Origin: Undibacterium piscinae
Lineage (GTDB): Bacteria; Pseudomonadota; Gammaproteobacteria; Burkholderiales; Burkholderiaceae_D
DNA: 64,000 nucleotides
Direction of reading: 5' to 3'
NCBI GenBank assembly: GCA_003970805.2
Contig: CP051152.1
Span: 1,240,001-1,304,000, forward strand
The notes beneath the pieces were generated by a model, which ran no database searches, had not been told where the DNA came from, and saw nothing but the letters and a program-made list of their open reading frames with translations. Positions 53,302-63,114 of this stretch are shown here, in pieces; the stretch's first letter is position 1, and every line of letters begins with the position of its first letter. Made by a program: the position numbers and the translations under genes.

Positions 53302-53997
53302 ATGATCAGGTTTTACTATCACCCATCTCCAAACCCTAGCAAAGTTGCACTTTTTCTCGAGGAAAGTGGGCTAGCTTATCAACTCATATTGGTCGATATT
53401 CACAAAGGTGAGCAACACACACCAGAGTACTTGGCGATCAATCCAAACGGGAGAACCCCTGCCTTAGTCGATGGTGATGTAACCGTCTTCGATAGCAATG
53501 CAATTTTGCTGTATCTTGCGGAAAAAACTGGTCAATTTTTACCTGCTGCCACACCAGAGGCGCGCGGACAAATGTACTCCTGGCTGATGTTGCAAGGCAC
53601 TGGTCTCGCGCCAATGACAGGTCAATACGCACATTTCCAATTCTTCGCACCGGAGCCTCTTCCTTATGCCCTAAATCGTTTCGAATTCGAAGCATGGCGC
53701 CATTGGAATTTGATTGACGCGCAATTGGCGAAACAGCGGTATATGTTAGGCGAGGCATATACAATCGTTGACATGGCAATTTGGGGTTGGGCCAGGGTCA
53801 TCCCATTCGCGCTAGGTAGTTCTGCATTTGACAAATTACCTCATGTTAAACGCCTGTTCGACGAAATCAACGCACGACCAGCGGCACAACGTACGGAAGA
53901 TTTAAAAAACCAACATTCACACAAGACGGATTTTGATGCGGATACGCTCAAGGCCTTATTTCCGCACAATACCAAACAAGCTGTTTGCGCGGTATAA
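53302..53997 (+). CDS. Glutathione S-transferase family protein
   Basis: 231 residues from ATG 53302 (MIRFYYHPSPNPSK; AAGGAAAA upstream). The GST N-domain has NPNGRTPALVDGDVTVFDSN and LYLAEKTGQF; the C-domain is helical. Similar to the YfcG/disulfide-bond oxidoreductase type. Likely glutathione-dependent detoxification or disulfide reduction. Followed by a strong terminator. Confidence 0.9.
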   Translation: MIRFYYHPSPNPSKVALFLEESGLAYQLILVDIHKGEQHTPEYLAINPNGRTPALVDGDVTVFDSNAILLYLAEKTGQFLPAATPEARGQMYSWLMLQGTGLAPMTGQYAHFQFFAPEPLPYALNRFEFEAWRHWNLIDAQLAKQRYMLGEAYTIVDMAIWGWARVIPFALGSSAFDKLPHVKRLFDEINARPAAQRTEDLKNQHSHKTDFDADTLKALFPHNTKQAVCAV

Positions 53998-54074
53998 GTA
54001 GAAACGCAATCGAAGACAGTCGTGGTTAACACTTGCAACGAGTTTTTCTAAGCTCGACAAGTTCCTGAATCAAA

Positions 54075-54116
54075 CTGGCCGCGATCGCTTTATAGCGATT
54101 CGTGGCCAGATTTTTT
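54075..54116 (+). terminator. Rho-independent terminator after GST
   Basis: CTGGCCGCGATCGCT and AGCGATTCGTGGCCAG pair with one bulge around TTAT, followed by ATTTTTT on the plus strand. It separates GST from the convergent PfpI gene. Confidence 0.85.
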
Positions 54117-54136
54117 CTTATGCTCAATGCATGGAC

Positions 54137-55315
54137 TTAGATTTTGGCCAGTTTTTTCTTATCTCCCGAGACCACTTTGACCACCAGGCGCAATTGATAA
54201 GCCGATGGCGCATTATCATTAGCCAAGCTTAAATCTAGCTCCCAAGATATGCCATCTTTGTTCTTGATAAAATGACGATGCGATTGGTCTTTGTCAGAAA
54301 CCGGCGTCCATTTTTCTGTCTTGATCGCAATGGCGCTGGCATCCAGAAAATCCTTCGCGCTGTTAGCTATTTCCACACGGCCGCGCACTTCCCATTGCCT
54401 GGTATTACCGCGTTCGACGGTGCGCTCCCAAGGTGTACCCTCTGGCAGCAATATGGAGACATCCGGCATTTGATAGGCCGCCAGCAAGGCAAAGCTGCCC
54501 TTGCCGTCCGGATGCCATTCATACTCTATGCCACGTGCCACGTCTTGCGCGCGCAGTCTGCCGATCTCACGATCAACCACATGCAGCGCGCCGTCCATGC
54601 CGGCCGAAAGACCAGCGGTAGTGATGAATTTCCCGTTATCGACATAGCGACGGTTAGTCACAATATGCGCTTTTGGCGCCATTTTTTCGAGTTGAGGAAT
54701 TGCGCCTGCGATGGTCGTCGCCGACAGGCCGTCCAGCAAACCAGCTTTACCAAGGATGAATGCGCCGGTGCAGACCGACAGGACTGTCTTTACGTCGCCG
54801 CTGCGCTGACGTACCCATGCCAAGGCCTTGGGATTGTTAATGATGGCATTGACATTCCCACCCGGTATCAGCAACACATCTGCCTCTGGCGCATGATCAA
54901 GTTCGAAATCGGGCTGCATCTTGATACCATAAGTTGAGTGCACACTTTCGGTGTTAGCCGCGACCGTAAAAATCTTTGCGCCTGCCTGACCAAATACTTC
55001 CATGGGCCCGCTATAGTCAATATCTTGCACGCCTTCATATACCAGAACAGCCACCCTCAGCCGCGAGTTTTTGGCAATCATTTCCATGCCATCGGTCGGG
55101 CAGATACCGGGCTTGTCATACTCCTGCTCAGGTCCCATGCCAGCCATATGCGAGTGGTTGCCCATCTGGCAAATATACGTGGTCTTCGGTTTATCTTCGG
55201 TCCGTATCGATTTTTCATCGTCGGAAGGCGCGTTTGCGGCATGCGCAAAAATAGTCGCGGCCATCATCGTCATTGCTGATAAGGTTTGCTTGCTTAATTT
55301 ATTAAATTGTTTCAT
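54137..55315 (-). CDS. Heavy-metal-binding motif fused to DJ-1/PfpI domain, exported
   Basis: 392 residues from ATG 55315 (MKQFNKLSKQ; AGGA upstream). N-terminal signal peptide (cut near AHAANAPS), then YICQMGNHSHMAGMGPEQEY with DKPGICPTDGMEM (YHS/heavy-metal-binding-like Cys/His/Met motif, residues about 47-80), then a DJ-1/PfpI domain (residues 88-260) with the nucleophile elbow LSVCTGAFILGKAG. The C-terminal 130 residues are unplaced. The combination suggests metal- or oxidation-linked stress in the periplasm; it is not a standard chaperone. Confidence 0.85.
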   Translation of the reverse strand: MKQFNKLSKQTLSAMTMMAATIFAHAANAPSDDEKSIRTEDKPKTTYICQMGNHSHMAGMGPEQEYDKPGICPTDGMEMIAKNSRLRVAVLVYEGVQDIDYSGPMEVFGQAGAKIFTVAANTESVHSTYGIKMQPDFELDHAPEADVLLIPGGNVNAIINNPKALAWVRQRSGDVKTVLSVCTGAFILGKAGLLDGLSATTIAGAIPQLEKMAPKAHIVTNRRYVDNGKFITTAGLSAGMDGALHVVDREIGRLRAQDVARGIEYEWHPDGKGSFALLAAYQMPDVSILLPEGTPWERTVERGNTRQWEVRGRVEIANSAKDFLDASAIAIKTEKWTPVSDKDQSHRHFIKNKDGISWELDLSLANDNAPSAYQLRLVVKVVSGDKKKLAKI

Positions 55316-56094
55316 GTGATTCCTTGTTGTTAATTGCTGGCCCAGCTTACGTAGAACCTGTATTGCAGGAAATGACAATAACCGCTTGATTTCTGCCCCG
55401 AAGGCATTCGCAAGTTTGGGAAATGTCAGGTGTTAGGCTTGTTTTCTTTAACAACGGGTGGAGCGCCTAACGCCAGGAATGTTGCCCGTTGCAGCGTTAA
55501 ACTAATCAAGGCAATGGCCAATGATATCGGTGATTTACGTGAAAAATGTCGGTGCATACGAAGTTCCAGAGAGATGTGTGAATCACCCGTTCCAAGGAAA
55601 AACTGCGATTTCGTTTCAGTGGATGGTGTCTGTTTCGCCAGAGCTCAAAGTCGATATGTGCTCATTCGAAGAATAATCGTAGCAATGTTCAATCAAATCG
55701 ACCGGTACTTTGCGACGAACTGGGAAAATGCCGGGTCAGGCTGCATAAAGGAGAATGTAGAACGATTGAGATAACGACGGATTTGACGGATACAAACTAT
55801 ATTTTTCGACTCGCCACAAGTGGCCAGATATAATTCAATCGATACAGACCAATTCAAATTTTTGCTATTAATACCTGTCAAGCTAACGAATAATTAAGCG
55901 ATACAGACTTTATTTATACGATCAGTGTGATGGATATTGGAGCCTTCACTTAAATTGATGATTTGTCGAGGACCGTCAGAAAATTTCTGTCGCTCGATCA
56001 TGACGCCCACAAGATTCGAAGCATCTTACAAGCGGGTGTCAACAAACAATTGCTGAAGTGAAGTATCGTTCTTAAAGTTAGCGTTAACTGTCTT
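55316..56094. other. Non-coding region with repeat copy B
   Basis: About 780 bp with no convincing gene, containing the right copy of the 100-bp repeat at 55785-55885. A plus frame at 55430-55774 has poor composition and crosses toward the repeat. Confidence 0.5.
55785..55885 (+). repeat. About 100-bp direct repeat, copy B
   Basis: Second copy of the repeat at 51909-52006, same orientation, around 85% identical by eye with small indels. It lies on the far side of the LysR-GST-PfpI block. Confidence 0.85.
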
Positions 56095-56328
56095 TTAGCG
56101 ACCTTCTACCGGACCAGTGGAGACCACGGCATAAACGCGGACGTGAGAGTCAAAACGCAGATGACCACCAAAAACACCACGAAACAAATGCTGCTGATAG
56201 TGATTGCCAATTGTTATGTCTGTATCGAAAGTGTCGGATCTCAAGCGAGCCTCAGCGCTTAACGTCATTGAAGCGTCACCACCAATTGGAAAAGCTTTGA
56301 ATGGCGCGGCATGCGCATTCGCATGCAT
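56095..56328 (-). pseudogene. Outer-membrane alginate-export-like barrel fragment
   Basis: A 77-codon frame whose LTLSAEARLRSDTFDTD-like start and HLRFDSHVRVYAVVSTGPVE ending resemble the N-terminal strands of alginate-export-type outer-membrane proteins (residues quoted from 56095-56328; family assignment from memory). The rest of a barrel is absent, and it stops right after VEGR. Upstream there is a GCGGCATGC hairpin. Probably a broken leftover; low certainty. Confidence 0.4.
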
Positions 56329-56556
56329 GCCGCTTCAAGCTTCCCCCCAACGACTGGCTAGGAAATCAATACCTATATCAGACCCTCAACCGGATGCATT
56401 GAGTGGTAGGGGCTGTTCGGTCACGATACATTCGTACCTAGCGCTTCCGATCCTTAACATTTGATTTGGCTTGACTTGCTCAACTGCGGATCTTTAGCAG
56501 ATGCTAAGACTGCTTGACCCAGTATACTGATCACACTATATTGATGCTCATCAATG

Positions 56557-58026
56557 TCATTTTGTTTGTGAAGCGCAGTCGCAGTCTGAAGGAGCGAGAG
56601 AATGGCTCAAGTAGGCGATGTAAAGAGCAATTACGATGAGCACTGCTGCCACGGTGAAGGTCATTCGCATACCAGAAGCAACAGCATCAGGGCTTGCTGT
56701 CATCATGTTGCTTGTCGCAGACCCAATCGCAAAAACCGCCCCCATTAGCGATGCGCCAGTGATCAGTCCCAAATTGCGCGACAGATTGAGCATGCCGGAA
56801 ATGACACCGCGCTGGTCGGCTTGAATATTCGTCATCACCGCAGTATTGTTTGCAGCCTGAAACAGCGCGTAGCCAGCGGTAATCACTACCAAAGGAACGA
56901 TGTAACCAGGAATACCGAAACTGGTCGGCAGCATTGGCAGGATGGAGGAACCAACCAACATACCAACCAGGCCGGCAATACTCATACTATGTGCACCAAA
57001 CCGGTCAACAACCCGCCCAGCAGGGACTCCAGTAAGTGCGGCAACTATCGGACCGGAGGACATAACGAGGCCAACATGAGCGGCATCGAGTCCAAGCGCA
57101 CCTGAAAGATAAAACGGGCCAACCACCAACGTGGCCATCACTACGGCGGTCACCAAGGTACTCATTGCGAAGCCACCGCTTAACAACGAATTGCGAAACA
57201 TCGCCATACGAATCAAAGGTGACTTGGCCCTCATTTCAGCAAATACGAACAGGCCAAGGCCGACAAGTGCAGCGAACAAGAGTGCCGCATTGATTGCGCC
57301 AAAATTACCACGCCCTATCGTCATCGCAAGTGCATAAGCAGCTAGCGTTAGCGCAAGCAGAATCGTACCTAAATGGTCAAACCGGGCACGATTTGTGTTC
57401 GACGCTGGACGATCAACGGGCAGAAAACGATAAGCGAGAACCAACGTCAATAAACCCAAAGGCAAGTTGATAAAGAAAATCGATCTCCAACCAAAACCGC
57501 CAATCATGACACCACCAAGTGACGGCCCAAGCGCAGTGCCCACTGCCGACATAGTGCCAAGCAGCCCCATCGCACTACCGATTTTTTCTTTTGGGACCGC
57601 CTCACCTACGAACGCCATGGTCAACGCCATCATAATGGCCGCGCCAAAGCCCTGTACCGCGCGAGCCGCAATCAACAACCATAATGTCGGAGCAACCGCA
57701 CACAGGACTGAGGCCAACGTAAACAAGGTGATCCCCACAAGCAGCAAGCGCCGGCGACCAATCATGTCGCCGAACCGTCCGACGCTAACAATTAGAGTGG
57801 TGATGGCTAGAAGATAGGCCAGGACCACCCACTGGACTTGTTGGAAGGAAGCGTTGAACGAGTGTGCCAAGGTCGGCAATCCAACATTAGCGATGCTGGT
57901 GCCGAGTGAGGATAGCAACATGGAAAGCGAAAGGCTGGCTATTGTCCAGCGAACTGTGGAGTTGAGTCCTTCGTTCTTAGCCGCCATTGGTCCTGCTGGC
58001 TCGTGTTTTGGTAGGGTAGTTTTCAA
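56557..58026 (-). CDS. MFS transporter, DHA2 (EmrB/QacA) drug efflux type
   Basis: 489 residues, 14 predicted transmembrane helices. Motifs include RFGDMIGRRRLLLVGITLFT (loop 2-3) and GTALGPSLGGVMIGGFGWRS-type motif C near residue 175. Proton-driven drug or metabolite export is the likely role. Stands alone on the minus strand between non-coding regions. Confidence 0.92.
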   Translation of the reverse strand: MKTTLPKHEPAGPMAAKNEGLNSTVRWTIASLSLSMLLSSLGTSIANVGLPTLAHSFNASFQQVQWVVLAYLLAITTLIVSVGRFGDMIGRRRLLLVGITLFTLASVLCAVAPTLWLLIAARAVQGFGAAIMMALTMAFVGEAVPKEKIGSAMGLLGTMSAVGTALGPSLGGVMIGGFGWRSIFFINLPLGLLTLVLAYRFLPVDRPASNTNRARFDHLGTILLALTLAAYALAMTIGRGNFGAINAALLFAALVGLGLFVFAEMRAKSPLIRMAMFRNSLLSGGFAMSTLVTAVVMATLVVGPFYLSGALGLDAAHVGLVMSSGPIVAALTGVPAGRVVDRFGAHSMSIAGLVGMLVGSSILPMLPTSFGIPGYIVPLVVITAGYALFQAANNTAVMTNIQADQRGVISGMLNLSRNLGLITGASLMGAVFAIGSATSNMMTASPDAVASGMRMTFTVAAVLIVIALYIAYLSHSLAPSDCDCASQTK

Positions 58027-58782
58027 TTTAACCTCTGCATGATGGGTGAACGAAATTCAGATCTATGCAAAAGATACGCCCTCAATTAACGTGGCGGAAG
58101 GCGCACCATTTGCATTGTATTGATGCATGTAACGCGATACAAAACAGGCTATTCTCAGATCAATTGATTCAGCGTCCCGTCGATACCGCTTTTTGCAACC
58201 TACTCTCATGTCTGCTTGCCGAAAGCGATTGCCGCCACAATGCCACAGAGTTCACGCTTAATGCGTTCAGAAAAAGCCGAAAAACTTTAGACAAATCAGC
58301 TCTAACCCAAACAAATTTGGAATGAAATTTGGCTTTTGAAGCCAAACTTCAGAGTGCAATGCCATGTTCGAGATTCTCTTCGAGCACTGCGAAATGACAT
58401 TCGTCCGAAAGCTCGAAAATTTTCAACCATATTTACTTAATTTCGCTATTAGTCCTAACGAAATTGATATTAACAACAGGCAGATCAGGATCTTGTACAT
58501 TCAGAGCAAATTTATACAGTCCAAGTTGTTCAGTATTCAAAATCAAGTTAGATCATTGCAAAGCTACAGAGTGATCAGCACCAAGTATGGTAGTGGCATT
58601 TTCAGCACTCCTGCACAAATCAATCTCTTCACCTTGTGAACGTAAATGAAAATCAATTTTCCCTGACTTCAGAAAAAAATAACAGCGTTGCAAGTTGCAT
58701 TGGATTACCGCGAAAAGAATATGTTAAGTGCCCATTTATTGACTGAACTCTTTAGATAAATGGATTGCGAGCAGAACAATTT
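58027..58782. other. Non-coding region upstream of MFS
   Basis: About 755 bp. Small frames exist (58065-58325 and 58364-58639 plus), but neither has a ribosome site, recognisable motif or typical composition. The MFS promoter should be close to 58030-58100 on the minus strand. Confidence 0.45.
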
Positions 58783-59559
58783 CTACATATTGTCTTTACT
58801 TAAACTAGGCCGAAACTCAAATTCGACAAGAGCGTCATCAGGCACAGATGCATCTTGAATAGGCGCAATAAAATCATATCCCAATACAGGTATGCTCTTG
58901 CGCGTCCCTTCATAAATTAGCGTTGCATTGACCGCCCAATCTGGTAACGCAAAGCTAAATTTACCCACCCCTCTTGCGCACCAATCTCCACCTAGCATAA
59001 ATACATTAATCGCCGCACGTTGCGCAAAATTGAGTTCTTTCTTCCGAATCGCCACAATGACTTCACATTCCAATCTTAGATCACCCAAACGTCTTACGTT
59101 GCTCGGTAAACCTGGCGTCCGTACATCGGGACTAACGCGAATCAGCGATTTTTTTTGATTTAATATTAGATCTGAATCCTCAACATATGCTGTTTCGCTG
59201 CGCGGCAATATAAATGTGCCGTCACTTGCGATAGGAACAGGTGTTGATGTGTCACTACCAACAATACGCAAACTTACACCATCCAAATTTGATCTATATT
59301 GATTGGCGTCTGTCCGTTTGCTCAGTCTAAACTTGAGCTGTGCTGCTGGTGCACGCGAATGATGCTCCTGAAAGGCGTCTAGACCTGCTGACATTACTCG
59401 ATATGGCTTAATTCCAGCATTTTTTATTCCGCTTACAGAGACTTCAGAAAGGTTTTCCTCTGTGATATTAGTCTGAGTAGTTTCAACAGACTGCTCACTT
59501 GCATGACTATATGCGTTAGTAGCGAAGAGAAACATAAGGATGCTGCTGATTTTTTTCAT
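58783..59559 (-). CDS. Uncharacterised exported protein, paralogue of 25246-25995
   Basis: 258 residues: signal peptide MKKISSILMFLFATNAYSHA, then a mature part matching the 25246 protein (YRVM.AGLDAF.EHH, RRLGDLRLECE, IxPxxDxxxPDDALVEFEF). I cannot name the family. It looks periplasmic or envelope-associated. No operon partner: the next gene upstream (59634) is separate. Confidence 0.8.
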   Translation of the reverse strand: MKKISSILMFLFATNAYSHASEQSVETTQTNITEENLSEVSVSGIKNAGIKPYRVMSAGLDAFQEHHSRAPAAQLKFRLSKRTDANQYRSNLDGVSLRIVGSDTSTPVPIASDGTFILPRSETAYVEDSDLILNQKKSLIRVSPDVRTPGLPSNVRRLGDLRLECEVIVAIRKKELNFAQRAAINVFMLGGDWCARGVGKFSFALPDWAVNATLIYEGTRKSIPVLGYDFIAPIQDASVPDDALVEFEFRPSLSKDNM

Positions 59560-59633
59560 GTTTTTTGATATTTTTTCGTTTTTTTCAATAACTCAGCAGT
59601 TGACCGGCTACTCAAGTCCCGCTCCGCCTCTAA

Positions 59634-60134
59634 CTAACAGGTTATATTGACCCGTACCTTGCCACCTGTTGATTTATCCTGAAAGCGCATCAATGCGTCG
59701 ATACCCATTTGCATGTGTGCGGCGCTTGCAGTTTCCGTTCTCTGAAGTGCGCCGTCGCGGGCCGCGTAGAGTTTCTCGAAGAAATTGCAGGGTTGGTCGA
59801 AAGACTCCGGCATGAGGCCGTCGTACTTCACTTTAGACATTGGCGAGGGGATTATGCCGAGCAATGGTGACGATTCATCAAGCGTCATTTGACCACTCCG
59901 AACAAGCTTGTTTACGATGTTTAGCGCGTCCCGCGGCGTCATGTTTGAGAAATCAATATTCTCGACCTTTTTGATAACTTCTTCCGATTGCAGTTCGTCG
60001 GCACCGGCGACCATTGGAACTTTCGTTGCGAGCACCGCTGCGAAGGATGCTGTTTTTTCAGCGTTGCCAACAGAGCCTCTAGCAGATACATTTTTTGCGT
60101 GCAAAATGTTGCTCAGTTGAGATTCAATTTTCAT
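59634..60134 (-). CDS. Hypothetical protein
   Basis: 166 residues, no signal or membrane segment. A central block (FSNMTPRDALNIVNKLVRSG, then QMTLDESSPLLGII) looks conserved in unnamed small proteobacterial proteins, and CNFFEKLYAARDGALQRT follows. It ends in Cys. Function unknown. Palindromic motif copy 3 lies 170 bp upstream. Confidence 0.65.
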   Translation of the reverse strand: MKIESQLSNILHAKNVSARGSVGNAEKTASFAAVLATKVPMVAGADELQSEEVIKKVENIDFSNMTPRDALNIVNKLVRSGQMTLDESSPLLGIIPSPMSKVKYDGLMPESFDQPCNFFEKLYAARDGALQRTETASAAHMQMGIDALMRFQDKSTGGKVRVNITC

Positions 60135-60747
60135 GTGAACTATCCCAAGGTGAATTTGTTTGCATTCCTACCTGCGAAGATCAAAAAAACTTGCCCAGTA
60201 ATGGCCATGAGCTAATTGTTTGAGACAAGGCGTCAAAATGAAATGATGATAGATAAAATTCCAACATCTCAGAGTAGTTTTCATTTTAGGTAACTGCTCT
60301 GAATTCGTAACCGTACTAAAGTACGGTTTTTTCTTCGACTGATCGCGAACGCCTCCACAAGACGAGTGCCAAATAGCGTGTGATCTACAAGGTCAGTTTA
60401 ATTCTCTCGTCCCCAAGCAATGATGTTTTATTAATCGATAATTTTTCAAAGCTTAATTTATCATTTAGGAAATAGAAATAACCGATGTAGCTAAGAATAG
60501 TTCACTTTGAATTTGCAATAAACACATGATTATTTAGCGCAGTATTAACTCACGAGAACAAGCCACTGAAAAAAATCACGGGGGACTAGAAACACCAAGA
60601 GGAGTCATCTGCGCAATCAATCGCGCATACGACATCCCAATGTTCGCTACTTAAATGGGAATGGAAAGAGCAAATGAGGAAGCTACGCTATATCTGACGA
60701 TTCTGATGTCGATTGCAAGTAACGGCACGACGACGAGCATGATGGCT
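60135..60747. other. Non-coding region with palindromic motif copy 3
   Basis: About 610 bp between the hypothetical gene and the LysR gene; only the motif at 60306-60330 is recognised. Confidence 0.45.
60306..60330. promoter_or_regulatory. Palindromic motif copy 3, upstream of hypothetical gene
   Basis: AACCGTACTAAAGTACGGTT is a perfect 8-bp-arm palindrome around TAAA (60309-60328), preceded by CGT as in copy 1. It lies 170 bp upstream of the 59634-60134 gene. Confidence 0.6.
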
Positions 60748-61644
60748 TCAGCGGAACGAGGCGCAGGCATCTAAAACAAGACCGCGCAACCAGCGGTGTG
60801 CAGGATCAGCATGAAACCTGGGATGCCAAAGCAATGAAACAGTAAACTCCGGCATCGTGATTGGAAGTGGAAAACTAAACATTCCGGCTCTCAGGTTTCC
60901 GGTATGACGTTCAGGAACACTAGCGATCATGTCAGTGGCTCGCGTCAAGGCAAGTGCGGTCGAAAAACCACCGACAATTGTTGCTACATCTCGTTCCAGG
61001 TTAAGCAAACTGAGTGCTTCGTCGATTAGCCCTTTTTCATTACCACGCAATGAAACGCCGATATGCTTACCACTTGCATAACTGGCGGCAGTGATTTCCC
61101 CCTTGCTAAGTGGGTGCCCTATTCGTACAACACCAACCAACCGATCACGCAGTAATGCCTGCGCTCGTACTTCTGGCCCCATCGTATTCCCCACAATTCC
61201 CGTCTCCAGATCGACCGTACCGTTGCGCAATAGAACACTGTCCTTGTCTAACTTTTGCACAAAACATAGCCGCACGCCGGGAGCCTCCTCTGCAACACGA
61301 ACAAGCAAGCCTGGGCCAAAGTTCTCGACAAAACCTTCGCGGGTCCTTATCGTAAACGTTCTCTCCAGCTGTTTGAGATTGAGATTTTCAGTAGGTCGTA
61401 GCACCGCTTCGGCATCTTGAACGATCTGACTTACTTTTTCACGCAGCTCTAATGCCCGAGGTGTCGGAACCAAACCGCGGCCAGCTCTAACCAATAGTGG
61501 GTCACCGGTCGTCTCTCGCAATCGCGCGAGCGCGCGGCTCATAGCCGACGGACTCAGTCCGAGTCGCTTGGCTGCACGCGCAACGCTTCCCTCCGTTAGA
61601 ACGGCATCAAGAGTAAGGAGTAAGTTGAAATCAGGTGTTGACAT
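60748..61644 (-). CDS. LysR-family transcriptional regulator
   Basis: 298 residues: HTH segment MSTPDFNLLLTLDAVLTEGS with RLGLSPSAMSRALARLRE, then the effector domain. Its start is 222 bp from the divergent DUF2798 gene, likely its target (inference). Clear LTTR. Confidence 0.92.
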   Translation of the reverse strand: MSTPDFNLLLTLDAVLTEGSVARAAKRLGLSPSAMSRALARLRETTGDPLLVRAGRGLVPTPRALELREKVSQIVQDAEAVLRPTENLNLKQLERTFTIRTREGFVENFGPGLLVRVAEEAPGVRLCFVQKLDKDSVLLRNGTVDLETGIVGNTMGPEVRAQALLRDRLVGVVRIGHPLSKGEITAASYASGKHIGVSLRGNEKGLIDEALSLLNLERDVATIVGGFSTALALTRATDMIASVPERHTGNLRAGMFSFPLPITMPEFTVSLLWHPRFHADPAHRWLRGLVLDACASFR

Positions 61645-61866
61645 TCGCTGAGTTTAGCACAGCTAACTTCAGACAATATAGCGTCAAACGCATGCATATA
61701 GTGCACATGGCGCGACTTCAATCCCAAGAATAATAGTGGTAATTTGTGCAGATGCATCATGTTGACCGTCGTCACAGAAATTGATTTCTATTTAAGCCCT
61801 AATTTTAAGATGCGATATACAAATTGGTAGGTATATGTTGAATAGCCCTGATGAAAGAAAAATGAA

Positions 61867-62133
61867 ATGAGTAAGCTTGATGAACAAAAAACGACAGTGA
61901 ATCGCTGGAAACTACCAGCTCGTTATACCGCACAAGTATTTGCCTTCTACATGGCAGCTATCATGGCATTGTTAATGTCGGCTGTGATCGTGGCAGCCAA
62001 TACTGGGATAGGTGCTGGCTTCCTTAGTCGCGTTTCCCATGCCTATCAATTGGCAATGCCTGCGGCATTTCTTTGTATTCTATTCGTACGCCCAATAGTG
62101 ATGAAGTTGGTTACTATAACTATTCATAAATAG
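61867..62133 (+). CDS. DUF2798 family membrane protein
   Basis: 88 residues with two transmembrane helices (FYMAAIMALLMSAVIVAANT and AMPAAFLCILFVRPIVMKLV), typical of DUF2798, function unknown. ATG at 61867; divergent from the LysR regulator. Confidence 0.75.
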   Translation: MSKLDEQKTTVNRWKLPARYTAQVFAFYMAAIMALLMSAVIVAANTGIGAGFLSRVSHAYQLAMPAAFLCILFVRPIVMKLVTITIHK

Positions 62134-62349
62134 AGTAATTACATCACAACACGAATTGTTGTGCTCCAAGGACTAATGACCAAGACGGCAGCTCGTGATT
62201 GATTGTATTGGCGTGGACGTTCGTAGTGAACCTCGTATTCGTTTCGGACGATTTGCATAAAGTTGATGGCGAAGTTGGATATACCTCACTTGGCCACCTA
62301 ACTACGTTTACTGGCTCGCTGGACCTTGGACTCCAGCGGCAGCTCCTAT

Positions 62350-63114
62350 CTAGCTACGATTGATCGAAATACCTCCATCCACTAACATTGCCGCACCAGT
62401 CATGAACGACGACGCATCAGAAGCGAGATACAGAACTGATTGCGCAATCTCTTCAGGTTTAGCCAAGCGTTTAAGTGCATGAAGGTTTTTGACATGCGCG
62501 AGCGCCTCCGGCGAGCTAGTCATTTGCCGCCCCATTGGCGTGTCAGTACCGCCTGGAAGGATTGCGTTCACCCGTACACCTGTAGGGCCGAACTCCGCAG
62601 CGAGCGATTGCGTCAAACCAATCAAACCCGCTTTGCTCGCGGCATAGGCGGCTACGCCTGGGAAACCTACAGTATAACCGACAAATGTCGAAGTAAAAAT
62701 TACAGACCCAGACCCGCGTGCGAGCATGGCAGGAATCTGATGTTTCGCGGAGTAAAACGCGCTGGACAAGTTGATGTCAATCGTATCACGCCAACCCGCG
62801 GCAGATACTTCGGGCGTTGATCCCATTTCACCCAATGTGCCCACGTTGTTGAAAGCAATGTCCAACCCGCCAAAAATATTAATGGCACTACGAACCATCT
62901 CCACCGCAAAAGACTCATCTCTAGCATCGCCCACCACAGCCACCGCGCGTCCATTCGCCTTCTCGATTTCGTCAACAAGTAGATTCAGTTCATCGCTACG
63001 GCGCGCGCCAACAACAACCGATGCGCCCATTTGCGCAAAAAGCAGAGCCGTTGCCCGACCAATACCAGAGCTTGCACCGGTGACAATTGCAACTTTTTTT
63101 GAGAGAGAGTTCAT
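62350..63114 (-). CDS. Short-chain dehydrogenase/reductase SDR-3
   Basis: 254 residues, classical SDR: TGASSGIG cofactor motif, NNVG, Ser-Tyr-Lys triad (Tyr/Lys in YAASK), and C-terminal YLASDASSFMTGAAMLVDGG. Not closely related to SDR-1/2. Divergent from the RND adaptor gene across 352 bp. Substrate unknown. Confidence 0.93.
   Translation of the reverse strand: MNSLSKKVAIVTGASSGIGRATALLFAQMGASVVVGARRSDELNLLVDEIEKANGRAVAVVGDARDESFAVEMVRSAINIFGGLDIAFNNVGTLGEMGSTPEVSAAGWRDTIDINLSSAFYSAKHQIPAMLARGSGSVIFTSTFVGYTVGFPGVAAYAASKAGLIGLTQSLAAEFGPTGVRVNAILPGGTDTPMGRQMTSSPEALAHVKNLHALKRLAKPEEIAQSVLYLASDASSFMTGAAMLVDGGISINRS

Noticed and set aside
55430..55774. A 114-codon plus frame
   Set aside because: Poor composition, no motif, starts inside DNA with no ribosome site.
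58065..58639. Two plus-strand frames of 86 and 91 codons upstream of the MFS gene
   Set aside because: No recognisable motif, no ribosome site, odd composition; could be part of a decayed regulator but I cannot support it.
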